Of a stretch of DNA of 64,000 bases, positions 31,186 to 40,625 are shown in pieces. Position numbers and translations under genes: made by a program. This DNA comes from Gemmiger formicilis (GTDB lineage: Bacteria > Bacillota > Clostridia > Oscillospirales > Ruminococcaceae). How positions within the stretch are numbered: the first letter of the stretch is position 1; each line of letters opens with the position of its first letter. The stretch is taken from positions 124,001 to 188,000 of the forward strand of contig NZ_FUYF01000001.1 in assembly GCF_900167555.1 (NCBI RefSeq), in the 5' to 3' direction. The notes below the pieces were generated by a model, which saw nothing but the letters and a program-made list of their open reading frames with translations, searched no databases and was not told where the DNA came from.

Positions 31186-34100
31186 TTATTCCCCTTTTGC
31201 CGCTTCGCGGTGCAGGTTCGCAATGTTCACCAGCTCCATCTGGCTGATGTCATGGTCACCGCGCAGGGCGTCGACGAGGACGCGGGCAGTGTCCATGGCC
31301 GTGATGGTCGGGATGGACAGCTCCGTTGCCTTGCGGCGGAACTTGACGGAGTCACGGTGCGGGTCGCGGCCATGCGGACTCGTCGAGATGATGTAATCCA
31401 CCAGACCGCTCTCCAGCAGGTCGATGACGTTGGGGCGCGCGCCGCTCATCTGGCGCACAACGCTGCAGGGCACCATCTCGCTGTTCAGGAACTTGGCGGT
31501 GCCGGGCGTGCCGTAGATCTTGTAGCCGTAGTCGTGCAGCTTCCAAGCAAGCTCGGCGGCCTCGGCCTTGTCGCTGTCCTTGACCGAGATGATGACGCAG
31601 GAGCCGGGGCCGGGCGTCTTGAACTGGTAGCCAGCCGCGACCAGACCCTTCATCATCGCCTCGTGGAAGGAGGGCGCAATGCCCAGGACCTCGCCGGTGG
31701 ACTTCATCTCGGGGCCGAGCATCGTGTCAACGCCGTGCAGCTTTAAGAAGCTGTAGACGGGCACCTTGACGGCGTAGTACGGGCTCTTGCCGTTGCGCCA
31801 CAGACCGGTGCCGTAGCCCATGTCCTTGAGCTTTTCGCCCAGCGTGCAGCGCACGGCCAGGTCGACCATCGGCACACCGGTGACCTTGGAGATGTACGGC
31901 ACGGTACGGGACGAGCGGGGGTTGACCTCGATGACGTAGACACGATCATTCTGGACGGCATACTGCACGTTGACCAGGCCCACGACCTTCAGCTCGCGGG
32001 CAAAGCGGCCCGTGTAATCGACCAGCGTGTCAATGACCTTCTGGCTGAAGGTGTACGGCGGGTAGACGCAGATGGAGTCGCCGGAGTGCACGCCCGTGCG
32101 CTCGACCTGCTGCATGATGCCGGGCACCAGATAATCGGTGCCGTCGCAGATGGCGTCGACCTCGCACTCGGTACCCAGAATATACTTGTCCATCAGCACG
32201 GGATGGCTCATGTCAACGTGCTTCGTGATAACGCCCATGTACTCGATGACATCGGCGGAGTTGTAGGCGACGATCATGTTCTGGCCGCCCAGAACGTAGG
32301 ACGGGCGCATCAGGACGGGATAGCCGACCTCCTGCGCGGCCTGCAGGGCCTCGTCCAGCGTAAAGACGGTGCGGCCCTCCGGGCGGGGGATGCCGCAGCG
32401 CTCCAGCAGCTCGTCAAAGCGCTCGCGGTCCTCGGCCTCGTCGATGGCGTCGGCGGGCGTGCCCAAAATCGGCAGGCCGATGTCGTCCATGTGCTTGGCC
32501 AGCTTGATGGCGGTCTGGCCGCCGAACTGCACAAGGCAGCCGTCCGGTTTTTCGGTCTCGATGATGTGGTCGACGCTCTCGGGGTTCAGCGGGTCAAAGT
32601 ACAGGCGGTCACCGGTATCAAAGTCGGTGGAGACCGTCTCGGGGTTGTTGTTGACAAGGATGGCCTCGCAGCCGTGCTGCTTCAGCGTCCAGACTGCGTG
32701 GACCGAGCAATAGTCAAACTCAATGCCCTGACCGATGCGGATGGGGCCGGAGCCGAAAACAAGGACCTTCTTCTTGTCGGGGTCGCTGCGCTCGGCAATG
32801 AACGGCTTCGCTTCGTTGTCCTCGTCGTAGGTGGAGTAGAAATACGGCGTCTTGGCGGCAAATTCTGCGGCGCAGGTATCGACCATCTTGAACGCGGCCT
32901 TCGGGGCCTCGGGCAGGGTGTCCACGCCCGCCAGACGCTTGATCGTTTTGTCGAGGAAACCGAACCTCTTGGCATTCAGGTACTTTTCCGTCGTCAGCTC
33001 GCCGTTTTTCAGGCCCATCTCAATGTCGGCCAGATGCTGCAGCTTGTCGAGGAACCACCAGTCGATCTTGGTGATGTCGTAAATGACGTCGTGCGCCACG
33101 CCGCGCTTGAGGGCCTCGTAGACGCAGAACGCGCGCTCGGAGTCCTGCACATGCAGGTGCTCGATGACTTCTTCTGTCGTCAGCTTCTCGAAATCGGGCA
33201 GCGTCATCGTGTCCAGGCCGAGCTCGGTGGAGGAAACGGCCTTCATCATGGCGTGCTCAAAGTTGTTGCCGATGGCCATGACCTCGCCGGTGGCCATCAT
33301 CTGGGTGCCCAGAGACTTGTCGGCGTAGACGAACTTATCGAACGGCCACTTCGGGTATTTGACGACGACATAGTCGAGGGCCGGCTCAAAGCAGGCGCAG
33401 GTCTCGCCCGTGACATCGTTCGTGATCTCGTCCAGCGTGTAGCCGAGTGCGATCTTGGTCGCGACCTTGGCAATCGGGTAGCCTGTCGCCTTGGAGGCCA
33501 GCGCGGAGGAACGGGACACACGGGGGTTGACCTCAATGACCGCGTACTCAAAGCTGTCGGGCTTCAGGGCAAACTGGCAGTTGCAGCCGCCCTCGATGCC
33601 CAGCTCGGTGATGATGTCCAGCGCGGCGGTGCGGAGCATCTGGTACTCTTTATCAGACAGGGTCTGGCTGGGCGCGACGACGATGGAGTCGCCGGTGTGG
33701 ATGCCGACGGGGTCAAGGTTCTCCATGTTGCAGACCGTGATGACGTTGCCTTTGGAGTCACGCATGACCTCGTACTCGATTTCCTTCCAGCCGGAAATGC
33801 ACTTCTCAACGAGGATCTGATGGATCGGGGACAGGCGCAGACCGTTCGTGGCAATTTCGTGCAGCTTCTCGCGGTCCTCGCAGATGCCGCCGCCGGTGCC
33901 GCCCATCGTGAAGGCGGGGCGGACGATGACGGGGTAGCCGATGACCTCGGCAAAGTCCAGCGCGTCGTCCAGATCTTCCACAACCTTAGAAGGGATGATG
34001 GGCTGGTGCAGCTTTTCCATCGTGTCCTTGAACAGCTGGCGGTCCTCGGCGCGGTCAATCGTGTCGGGCTTGCAGGCCAGCAGGCGGACGCCGCTGCGGT

Positions 34101-34425
34101 CCAAAAATCCGTTGCGGGCCAGCTCCATCGACAGGTTCAGGCCCATCTGGCCGCCCAGGTTCGGCAGGATGGCGTCGGGCTTCTCCTTCTCGATGATGCG
34201 CTCGATGACCTCGGCGGTCAGCGGCTCAATGTAAACATGATCGGCAATGTCGGGGTCGGTCATGATGGTGGCGGGGTTGGAGTTGACGAGGACGGTCTCG
34301 ACGCCCTCGGATTTCAGCGCACGGCAGGCCTGCGTGCCGGAGTAGTCAAACTCTGCCGCCTGACCGATAATGATGGGGCCGGAGCCGATGACCAGTACCT
34401 TTTTGATACGCGGGTCTTTAGGCAT
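31186..34425 (-). CDS. carB: Carbamoyl-phosphate synthase, large subunit
   Basis: 1079 aa, full length. Two homologous ATP-grasp halves: the first with KVLVIGSGPIIIGQAAEFDY and the second with KVLVFGSGPIRIGQGIEFDY, each followed by ATP-grasp motifs (IVRPAFTMGGTGGG; LMRPSYVLGG). The C-terminal MGS-like regulatory domain is present. Makes carbamoyl phosphate from ammonia released by CarA, bicarbonate and 2 ATP. It overlaps the carA end by 8 bp and is the last gene of the operon. Confidence 0.98.
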   Translation of the reverse strand: MPKDPRIKKVLVIGSGPIIIGQAAEFDYSGTQACRALKSEGVETVLVNSNPATIMTDPDIADHVYIEPLTAEVIERIIEKEKPDAILPNLGGQMGLNLSMELARNGFLDRSGVRLLACKPDTIDRAEDRQLFKDTMEKLHQPIIPSKVVEDLDDALDFAEVIGYPVIVRPAFTMGGTGGGICEDREKLHEIATNGLRLSPIHQILVEKCISGWKEIEYEVMRDSKGNVITVCNMENLDPVGIHTGDSIVVAPSQTLSDKEYQMLRTAALDIITELGIEGGCNCQFALKPDSFEYAVIEVNPRVSRSSALASKATGYPIAKVATKIALGYTLDEITNDVTGETCACFEPALDYVVVKYPKWPFDKFVYADKSLGTQMMATGEVMAIGNNFEHAMMKAVSSTELGLDTMTLPDFEKLTTEEVIEHLHVQDSERAFCVYEALKRGVAHDVIYDITKIDWWFLDKLQHLADIEMGLKNGELTTEKYLNAKRFGFLDKTIKRLAGVDTLPEAPKAAFKMVDTCAAEFAAKTPYFYSTYDEDNEAKPFIAERSDPDKKKVLVFGSGPIRIGQGIEFDYCSVHAVWTLKQHGCEAILVNNNPETVSTDFDTGDRLYFDPLNPESVDHIIETEKPDGCLVQFGGQTAIKLAKHMDDIGLPILGTPADAIDEAEDRERFDELLERCGIPRPEGRTVFTLDEALQAAQEVGYPVLMRPSYVLGGQNMIVAYNSADVIEYMGVITKHVDMSHPVLMDKYILGTECEVDAICDGTDYLVPGIMQQVERTGVHSGDSICVYPPYTFSQKVIDTLVDYTGRFARELKVVGLVNVQYAVQNDRVYVIEVNPRSSRTVPYISKVTGVPMVDLAVRCTLGEKLKDMGYGTGLWRNGKSPYYAVKVPVYSFLKLHGVDTMLGPEMKSTGEVLGIAPSFHEAMMKGLVAAGYQFKTPGPGSCVIISVKDSDKAEAAELAWKLHDYGYKIYGTPGTAKFLNSEMVPCSVVRQMSGARPNVIDLLESGLVDYIISTSPHGRDPHRDSVKFRRKATELSIPTITAMDTARVLVDALRGDHDISQMELVNIANLHREAAKGE

Positions 34426-35548
34426 TGTTGATTACTCCTTTCGCGGCCAGCATACGGCTGACGAACTGGTCAAACAGAAATTCGGTGTCCTTGGGGCCGC
34501 CGTTGGCCTCGGGGTGGAACTGCACGGTGAAGCAGTTCCATTTCAAGTAGTCGACGCCCTCACAGGTGCCGTCGTTGGCGTTGAAGTAGCTCATCTGGCC
34601 GACGGATTCGGGCAGGGTGTCCGCCATAACGGCGTAGCCGTGGTTCTGGCTGGTGATAAAGGTGCGCTGCTTGGCCGGGCTGGTGACGGGCTGGTTGGCG
34701 CCGCGGTGGCCGTATTTCAGTTTGCAGGTCTTGGCACCGGCGGCCAGGGCGGTCAGCTGGTGGCCCAGGCAGATGCCGAAGGTCGGGATGCCGGTGCTCA
34801 GCATTTCACGGATGTTCGCGATGATTTCCACGTTCTCTGCCGGGTCGCCGGGGCCGTTGGAGAGCATGAGGCCGTCGGGGTTGAGGGTGGCCAGCTCGGC
34901 GGCGGTGGTCGTGCCGGGCAGCACGGTCACGCGGCAGCCGCGCTTCTGCAGACAGCGCACAATGTTGTTCTTGCAGCCCAGGTCGAGCAGCGCCACGTGC
35001 AGCGGCGTGTCACCCCATGCACCGGCAGCCGTCGGCTCATAGGTCACGGCCTCGCGGCAGGTGACGGTCTTGACGGCGTCGACAACGGCGTAGGCGGCGA
35101 TCTCGGGCAGCAGCGCGGCCTTCTTCTCGGGCTCGGCGTCGGGGTCGAACTCGGTGGTGATCGCGCCGTTCATAACACCGCTCTCCCGCAGGGTGCGGGT
35201 CAGGCTGCGGGTGTCGATGCCCTCAATGCCGATGATGCCGTTCTTTTTCAGGAAGGCATCCAGCGTTTCCTCACTGCGGAAGTTGGACGGGGTCTTGCAC
35301 GCCTCGCGCACAATGTAGCCCCTGGCCCAAATCTTCGTGCTCTCGACATCCTCACTGTTCATGCCGTAGTTGCCGATGAGCGGATAGGTCTGGGTGATGA
35401 TCTGGCCGTAGTAGCTGGGGTCGGTCAGGGTTTCCTCAAAGCCGACCATACCGGTTGCAAAGACGACCTCACCGATGGTGGTACCGGGGCAGCCTACGCT
35501 GACGCCGCGGAACACCCGGCCATTGGCCAATATCAGATATGCCTGCAT
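34418..35548 (-). CDS. carA: Carbamoyl-phosphate synthase, small (glutaminase) subunit
   Basis: 376 aa. The N-terminal domain begins QAYLILANGRVFRGVSVGCP. The class I glutamine amidotransferase domain has the nucleophile in GICLGHQLTALA and the His-Glu pair in FHPEANGGP. Supplies ammonia to CarB. In the operon it follows pyrE, separated by a family D element. Confidence 0.97.
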   Translation of the reverse strand: MQAYLILANGRVFRGVSVGCPGTTIGEVVFATGMVGFEETLTDPSYYGQIITQTYPLIGNYGMNSEDVESTKIWARGYIVREACKTPSNFRSEETLDAFLKKNGIIGIEGIDTRSLTRTLRESGVMNGAITTEFDPDAEPEKKAALLPEIAAYAVVDAVKTVTCREAVTYEPTAAGAWGDTPLHVALLDLGCKNNIVRCLQKRGCRVTVLPGTTTAAELATLNPDGLMLSNGPGDPAENVEIIANIREMLSTGIPTFGICLGHQLTALAAGAKTCKLKYGHRGANQPVTSPAKQRTFITSQNHGYAVMADTLPESVGQMSYFNANDGTCEGVDYLKWNCFTVQFHPEANGGPKDTEFLFDQFVSRMLAAKGVINNA

Positions 35549-35559
35549 AATTATCTCCT

Positions 35560-35759
35560 AATAAAAATAAGAAATAAGAAATAATAAATAATAAAGAATG
35601 TGGAGTTTTCTCCCTATGGTCGAAAACAAAATCCGTAGGGGCGGATTCTATATCCGCCCGTGCAGCTGTGCCACGGGCAGAGCTGCACGGACTTTTTTGA
35701 GCGGAGCGCAGCGACGCGATTCACCGCATTTATTATTTATTATTTATTCTTTATTATTT
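35560..35759. repeat. Family D AT-ended element (copy 2), interrupted by a family C insertion
   Basis: AATAAGAAATAATAAATAAT ... TTTATTATTTATTATTTATT ends. Compared with the copy at 21011-21134 (opposite orientation), the core GAAAACAAAAT is here separated from TTTTGAGCG by about 60 bp starting GTAGGGGCGG. It lies between pyrE and carA. Confidence 0.72.
35635..35691. repeat. Family C element nested in family D (copy 10)
   Basis: GTAGGGGCGGATTCTATATCC then GCCC, followed by a hairpin GTGCAGCT ... AGCTGCAC. It splits the family D core, so it inserted later. Confidence 0.68.
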
Positions 35760-35772
35760 GCACAAGCAGCGC

Positions 35773-36369
35773 TTACAGGGTTTGCTTCGCAGCTTCCTTC
35801 ATTTTGCGGCTGCCCAGGTGCACCAGCGGGAGCTTGCCCTCCTTGCAGATGGGGCATTCCTCAGGGGCGTAGTTGGGCAGGTCGAGCTTGAGGGCGCTGG
35901 CGACGATGGGGATCGGGGACGGGGCCTCGGCGCGGGTGCGGTCCACGACGCAGGCAATGCCCACGCAGATGCCGCCGTTTTCCTCGATGACGCGCTTGGT
36001 CTCGAGGCTGGAAACACCGGTGGTGACGACGTCCTCGGCAATGATGCAGCGCTCACCCGGGTTGATCCTGAAGCGCTTGAGGGTCATGACGTTGTCGACG
36101 CGCTCGGTGAAGATGGCGCGCTTGCCCATCTGGCGGCCCAGCTCGTAGGCGTAGACGATGCCGCCCATGGCGGGGCCGACCACGACGTCGATGTTCAGCT
36201 CCTTGAGCTTCTCGGCAACCGGAGCCATGACCTCGGCGGCCTTGTCGGGGTACTGCTGCAGAAATGCCATCTGGCAGTAAGCGCCGGAGTGGCGCCCGGA
36301 GGAAAGCAGGAAGTGCCCCTCTAAAAATGCTTCACATTCCTTTAAAACTTCAAGTGCTTCGCGTGCCAT
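35773..36369 (-). CDS. pyrE: Orotate phosphoribosyltransferase
   Basis: 198 aa from ATG 36369, preceded by AGGAGGAAC. Attaches orotate to PRPP. The PRPP-binding motif CIIAEDVVTTGVSSLET is intact, as is VVGPAMGGIVYAYEL. The C-terminus carries ECPICKEGKLPLVHLG, a two-Cys extension often seen in Firmicutes PyrE. Member of the pyr operon, between pyrD and carA. Confidence 0.96.
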   Translation of the reverse strand: MAREALEVLKECEAFLEGHFLLSSGRHSGAYCQMAFLQQYPDKAAEVMAPVAEKLKELNIDVVVGPAMGGIVYAYELGRQMGKRAIFTERVDNVMTLKRFRINPGERCIIAEDVVTTGVSSLETKRVIEENGGICVGIACVVDRTRAEAPSPIPIVASALKLDLPNYAPEECPICKEGKLPLVHLGSRKMKEAAKQTL

Positions 36370-36449
36370 AATTTGTTCCTCCTGTATGTTATTCAACTTA
36401 TAGTAGCATATTTTGTATAAAAATGCAAGCAAAACGTATATGGTGGGGC

Positions 36450-36548
36450 GGCTTCCCCCGCGGGGGAAGCTGTCGGCGGCCCGCCCGCCGACTGATGAGG
36501 GCCGGGCTTGCCGTTATAGCCCGTGAACGGGCGGATGAGGGGAAGGCA
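36450..36548. repeat. Family A interspersed repeat (copy 3, shortened)
   Basis: GGCTTCCCCCGCGGGGGAAG, CTGTCGGCGG, ACTGATGAGGG, short middle, GGATGAGGGGAAGGC. Lies between pyrD and pyrE inside the operon; the right end is in reverse sense to the full copies. Confidence 0.6.
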
Positions 36549-36557
36549 GCCGGTGAT

Positions 36558-37463
36558 TTACCGTGCGCACCCTCTGATCTCATCCAGCGTCTTGACGCCG
36601 TGGGCGTCCATCCACTGGCCGATCTCGTTCGTGATGCGGGTGCAGGCCTTCGGGTCCAGGAAGTTCGCGGTGCCGACTTGTACCGCCGCTGCACCGGCCA
36701 TGATGAACTCCAAGGCGTCCTTACCCGTCAGAATGCCGCCCAGTCCCACAACGGGGATGCTGACGGCCCCCACGGCCTGCCAGACCATGCGCAGGGCAAT
36801 GGGGCGCACCGCCGGGCCGGACAGGCCCGCAAACGTGTTGTTGAACACGGGACGGCGCTTTTCCAGATCGATCGCGCATGCCTGGAAGGTGTTGCACAGG
36901 CTGATGGCGTCCGCGCCGGCAGCCTCAACGGCCTTGCACATCTCGGGGATGCTTTCGGCCTGCGGGCTCAATTTAACGATGAGCGGCACGGTGCAGACCT
37001 TGCGCACCGCGCTGACGACCTCGCCGGCGTCTGCCGCGCGGATACCGAACGCGAGACCGCCCTGCTTGACGTTGGGGCAGCTGATGTTCAGCTCAATAAA
37101 ATCCACGCCCGCGGCGCAGAGCATCTGCACGCCCTCGACGTTTTCTTCAATCGTGTGGCCGCCGAGGTTCGCCCAGACGGTGGTGCCGCACCGGCGCATG
37201 GCAGGCAGCTCGTGGTCGATAAAGTGCTGCACACCGGGGTTCTGCAGGCCGATGGAGTTCATCAGGCCCGACGGCGTCTCGTAGAGGCGCTCACCCTCGT
37301 TGCCGGGCTGGCCGTTCAGGGTCAGTCCCTTGCCGGAGATGCCGCCCAGCACGCGCAGATCCTCAATGCCCGCGTACTCGGGGCCGAAGCCGAAGGTGCC
37401 GCTGGCCGCGATGACCGGCCCGGCCAGCCGCTTGCCGAGAAAATCAACATGCAGGTCTGCCAT
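36558..37463 (-). CDS. pyrD: Dihydroorotate dehydrogenase, class 1B catalytic subunit
   Basis: 301 aa. FMN-dependent TIM barrel that oxidises dihydroorotate. ADLHVDFLGKRLAGPVIAAS opens it; LNISCPNVKQGG carries the active-site Cys of class 1 enzymes, with VKLSPQAESIPEMC and GLGGILTGKDALEFIMAGA for FMN binding. The pyrK gene directly before it makes this the NAD-linked 1B type. The start ATG abuts the pyrK stop. Confidence 0.96.
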   Translation of the reverse strand: MADLHVDFLGKRLAGPVIAASGTFGFGPEYAGIEDLRVLGGISGKGLTLNGQPGNEGERLYETPSGLMNSIGLQNPGVQHFIDHELPAMRRCGTTVWANLGGHTIEENVEGVQMLCAAGVDFIELNISCPNVKQGGLAFGIRAADAGEVVSAVRKVCTVPLIVKLSPQAESIPEMCKAVEAAGADAISLCNTFQACAIDLEKRRPVFNNTFAGLSGPAVRPIALRMVWQAVGAVSIPVVGLGGILTGKDALEFIMAGAAAVQVGTANFLDPKACTRITNEIGQWMDAHGVKTLDEIRGCAR

Positions 37464-38233
37464 CAGTCAAACACCTCCTGTGCGTTAAAGACCGGGCCGT
37501 CCTTGCAGACGGTGACCGGGCCGATTTTCGTATGGCAGGTGCAGCCCAGGCACGCGCCCAGACCGCAGGCCATCTTCTTTTCAAGGCTGGCCAGGCAGGG
37601 CACGCCAGCGGCGGCGCAGAGCTTAGCCACGCCGCGCATCATGACCATGGGGCCGCAGGTCAGCACAATGTCGTACTTGCTCACGTCCAGCAGGTCGGTG
37701 ACCAGGCCGTGGTGTCCCTCCTTGCCGGAGTCGGTTGCGGCGTAGATGTCACGGCACCAGGGCACAAAGCGGTCCATGCCGTAGGTCGTGTCACGGAAGC
37801 CCACGAACAGATCGGGGCGCACGCCCGCGCGGCAGAGCTCCTTGCAGAGCAGCAGCAACGGCGCGGTGCCGATGCCGCCGCCGACCACGGCAATGCGCTT
37901 GTACTGCCCGGCCAGTGCGGCAGTGTCAAAGCCGTTGCCGCAGGGACCGGTCACGGTCAGCGTGTCGTCCTTTTTCAGCGCGGCCAGCTTGTGGGTGCCC
38001 TCGCCCTTGACCTGATACAGGAAGGTCAGTGCGCCGGTCTGGTTGTCAAAGTCGTCAACGCTGATGGGGCGGGAAAGAATCGGCGTGGCGTCCGCGGCCC
38101 AGGCGCGCAGCATGTAAAACTGCCCGGCGTGGGGCTCACGGCTGCGGTCCTGCCACTGGACCGTAAGGCGCATAATATCCTCTGCGACGGTTTCCTGACG
38201 CAGGACCGTCAGATTACAGCTTGTTGCATTCAC
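37463..38233 (-). CDS. pyrK: Dihydroorotate dehydrogenase, electron-transfer subunit
   Basis: 256 aa from GTG 38233, which has GGGAGGAT upstream and lies inside the end of pyrF (20-bp overlap). Ferredoxin-reductase fold: FAD domain with FYMLRAWAADATPILSRPIS, NAD domain with VVGGGIGTAPLLLLCKELC, and the [2Fe-2S] ligands in ACGLGACLGCTCHTK plus a later Cys (TVCKDG). Passes electrons from PyrD to NAD. Confidence 0.95.
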   Translation of the reverse strand: MNATSCNLTVLRQETVAEDIMRLTVQWQDRSREPHAGQFYMLRAWAADATPILSRPISVDDFDNQTGALTFLYQVKGEGTHKLAALKKDDTLTVTGPCGNGFDTAALAGQYKRIAVVGGGIGTAPLLLLCKELCRAGVRPDLFVGFRDTTYGMDRFVPWCRDIYAATDSGKEGHHGLVTDLLDVSKYDIVLTCGPMVMMRGVAKLCAAAGVPCLASLEKKMACGLGACLGCTCHTKIGPVTVCKDGPVFNAQEVFD

Positions 38234-39077
38234 CCTGAATATCCTCCCGCATACGCACGCACTCGTTGTAGGCAGCCTCGTCAAAGGCAACGCCGGGCTG
38301 CTTCTTGTAGGCCAGCAGGATGCCGCGGCTGGAGTTGACAACGCCGCCGTTGCCCTTGGTCAGGTACTGCGCGATGTCCGCCGCCTTGCCGCCCTGTGCG
38401 CCGTAGCCGGGGATCAGGAAGAAGGTGTCCTTGTAGGCCGCGCGGATGGCGGTGGCCTCCTCGGTGTGGGTGCCGCCGATGACCAGGCCGATGCTGGAAT
38501 AGCCGTGCTCGCCCATATAGTCCTTGCCAAGGGCGGTCAGGCTGTCGCCGACGAGGTCGTACACATGGCGGCCATCGTCGAGCTTTTTGTACTCAAAGTC
38601 CTTCGCGCCCGGGTTGGAGGTGCGGCAGAGCACGAACACGCCCTTGCCCTGCTCGGCGCAGTACGGCAGATACGGGCTGATGGAGTCAAGGCCCATGTAG
38701 GGGGCCAGCGTGATGATGTCGGCCTCGAAATCACCGGTAAAGTGCGCCTTGGCGTACATTTCGGCGGTCTTGGCAATGTCGCCGCGCTTGATGTCGGCAA
38801 TGACGGGCAGGCCGGTGGCGCGGGCCAGCTTCAGCGTTTCGGCGTAGGCGCGCATGCCGTCCAGGCCCAGGGACTCATAATAGGCGATCTGCACCTTGTA
38901 GCAGCCCGCGACGCCCTTGGTGGCGTCGATCAGCGCACGGTTGAACGCGACGACGTTCTCCCCCGCCGTCTTGGCGGTGTCGGTGGTGGGCAGGTAGCTG
39001 ATCTCGGTGTCCAGGCCCACGCAGACCGGGCCGTTTGCTGCGACGCTCTCGTAGAGCTTGTCCATGTTGGTAAGCAT
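38214..39077 (-). CDS. pyrF: Orotidine 5-phosphate decarboxylase, type 2
   Basis: 287 aa, the length of type 2 PyrF. Motif VIADIKRGDIAKTAEMYAK holds the catalytic Asp-Lys-Asp, with CVGLDTEISYLP at the N-terminus and PGYGAQGGKAADI for phosphate binding. ATG 39077 has GGAGG 7 bp upstream; an in-frame ATG four codons on is less well placed. Makes UMP. Confidence 0.95.
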   Translation of the reverse strand: MLTNMDKLYESVAANGPVCVGLDTEISYLPTTDTAKTAGENVVAFNRALIDATKGVAGCYKVQIAYYESLGLDGMRAYAETLKLARATGLPVIADIKRGDIAKTAEMYAKAHFTGDFEADIITLAPYMGLDSISPYLPYCAEQGKGVFVLCRTSNPGAKDFEYKKLDDGRHVYDLVGDSLTALGKDYMGEHGYSSIGLVIGGTHTEEATAIRAAYKDTFFLIPGYGAQGGKAADIAQYLTKGNGGVVNSSRGILLAYKKQPGVAFDEAAYNECVRMREDIQGECNKL

Positions 39078-39142
39078 GCTGATTCCTCCGTTTGATGTAT
39101 ATAAATTGCGGCTCTATTATCTATTATATAATGTTGGGAATC

Positions 39143-39220
39143 GTAGGGGCGGATTCCATATCCGCCTGCAGGACTGTGCCAGCGGCAGCCTGCACGGGCG
39201 CATATAGAGTGTGCCCCTAC
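39143..39220. repeat. Family C composite palindromic element (copy 11)
   Basis: GTAGGGGCGGATTCCATATCC then GCC, linker, GGGCGCATATAGAGTGTGCCCCTAC. Sits between pyrC and pyrF within the operon. A near twin is at 62492-62562. Confidence 0.72.
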
Positions 39221-39244
39221 GGGTGTTTTGTGCGTGAAGGGGTG

Positions 39245-40435
39245 TTATTCTTCAATCTGGAACGTAACCTTCCCGCCTTTGATCGTGGTTACCACTTTTC
39301 CGTACAGCAGTGCACCGTCGTAGGGGCAGTTCTTGCTCTTGCTGTGCAGCTCGTCGGCGTGGACCTCGTACATGTGGTCAAGGTCCACCAGCACGATGTC
39401 GGCGTCGTAGCCCGGCTCCAGCATGCCCTTGCGGTCGGCCAGGCCCAGCACGGCGGCGGGACCGGCGCTCATCAGGAAGCTGAGCATTTCCAGCGGCAGA
39501 CGCTGCTCACGGCAGAGCTTGGTGTAGCAGACGCCGAAGGCCGTTTCCAGACCCACCATACCGGCAGCGCCCTTCTCCTTCTCCTCGGCGGTGTGGGGGG
39601 CGTGGTCGGTGCCGATGCAGGTCACGGTGCCGTCCTTGATGGCGTCGATCAGCGCGGTCACGTCGTCCGCCTTGCGGATGGGCGGGTTGACGCGGTAGGT
39701 CAGGCGGCTGTCGTCAAACCACAGGTGGTGCGGCGTGACCTCGCAGCTGACCCGCGCACCGCGCATCCGGCTCATGCGGACGGCATCGACGGATTCCCTG
39801 GTGGAGACGTGGCACATGTGCAGCCGGGTGCCGTAGTACTCGGCCAGATGGCAGTTGCGCACGGTCTCGATGTTCTCGGCCAGGCGGTAGTCCCAGGGGC
39901 TGATCTCTCGGTCCTCGGCGTGGGACATGATGGTCAGGCCGCGCTCGGTGGCAATCGCGAACGCACGGGCCATGACGGCGTTGTTCATGACGCCGTTGCC
40001 GTCCTCGGTGATGAACTTGATGTCCTCGGGCAGGGTCAGCAGATGATCCAGCGTTTTGCCGTCGAAATCCTTCGTGATGGAGACGGTCTGGTTTGCGTCG
40101 CACAGGCCGACGCGAGCGGCCTCGGCCTCGACGGCGTGGGCGATCTCGGCACTGGAGCAGACCGGCTTCGTGTTGGGCATCAGGTTGACGAAGGTGTACC
40201 CGCCCGCGGCAGCCGCGGCGGAGCCGGTGGAGATGTCCTCCTTGTACTCAAAGCCGGGGGTGCGCCAGTGGCAGTGGGTGTCGATGAAGGCGGGCAGGAC
40301 CGTGCGGCCTTTCGCGTCGAGCACCTCCTCCCCTTCCGGGACGAGCAGCCCCAGACCGACAGCGGCAATTTTTCCGTCGCGCAGCCAGACCTCAATGGCC
40401 TTGCCCGCGCTGTCCTTTGCGTTGCGGATCAGCAT
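39245..40435 (-). CDS. pyrC: Dihydroorotase
   Basis: 396 aa from ATG 40435, preceded by AAGGAGGTTCCCACC. The frame is open much further upstream, through the family C element, but there is no ribosome site there. Amidohydrolase motifs: metal-binding DTHCHWRTPG, EDISTGSAAAAAGGYT, HVSTRESVDAV and the catalytic GTDHAPHTAEEK. Closes carbamoyl-aspartate to dihydroorotate. First structural gene of the pyr operon; pyrB is not in the window. Confidence 0.95.
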   Translation of the reverse strand: MLIRNAKDSAGKAIEVWLRDGKIAAVGLGLLVPEGEEVLDAKGRTVLPAFIDTHCHWRTPGFEYKEDISTGSAAAAAGGYTFVNLMPNTKPVCSSAEIAHAVEAEAARVGLCDANQTVSITKDFDGKTLDHLLTLPEDIKFITEDGNGVMNNAVMARAFAIATERGLTIMSHAEDREISPWDYRLAENIETVRNCHLAEYYGTRLHMCHVSTRESVDAVRMSRMRGARVSCEVTPHHLWFDDSRLTYRVNPPIRKADDVTALIDAIKDGTVTCIGTDHAPHTAEEKEKGAAGMVGLETAFGVCYTKLCREQRLPLEMLSFLMSAGPAAVLGLADRKGMLEPGYDADIVLVDLDHMYEVHADELHSKSKNCPYDGALLYGKVVTTIKGGKVTFQIEE

Positions 40436-40481
40436 GGTGGGAACCTCCTTAAAAATAGGAAACTTTGTCATAGCTGAGAGT

Positions 40482-40585
40482 GTAGGGGCGAACATTGTTC
40501 GCCCGTCAACTTTGCGTGGTTGAGCTTCTGCGGGAAAGCCGCGCATGAGGCAAACGGCCTGCGGGCGAGCAATGCTCGCCCCTAC
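40482..40585. repeat. Family C composite palindromic element (copy 12) in the pyr leader
   Basis: GTAGGGGCGAACATTGTTCG then CCCGTC, 58-bp linker, CTGCGGGCGAGCAATGCTCG then CCCCTAC. Both 19-bp palindromes are perfect but differ from one another. It lies in the transcribed region between the attenuator-like hairpin and pyrC. Confidence 0.78.
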
Positions 40586-40594
40586 AAAGCCCCA

Positions 40595-40625
40595 TGCAAA
40601 AACATCCCGCAGGGATATTTTTGCA
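40595..40625 (-). promoter_or_regulatory. Second leader hairpin of the pyr operon
   Basis: 14-bp inverted repeat TGCAAAAACATCCC (40595-40608) / GGGATATTTTTGCA (40612-40625), one mismatch. On the minus strand it directly follows the T-run of the attenuator-like hairpin and shares its border. Part of it could pair with the attenuator's GGGA...TTTTT segment as an alternative fold. Confidence 0.5.

Noticed and set aside
32086-34431. Long open frame (about 781 codons) antisense to carB
   Set aside because: carB is unmistakable on the other strand; the antisense frame shows no domain motif.
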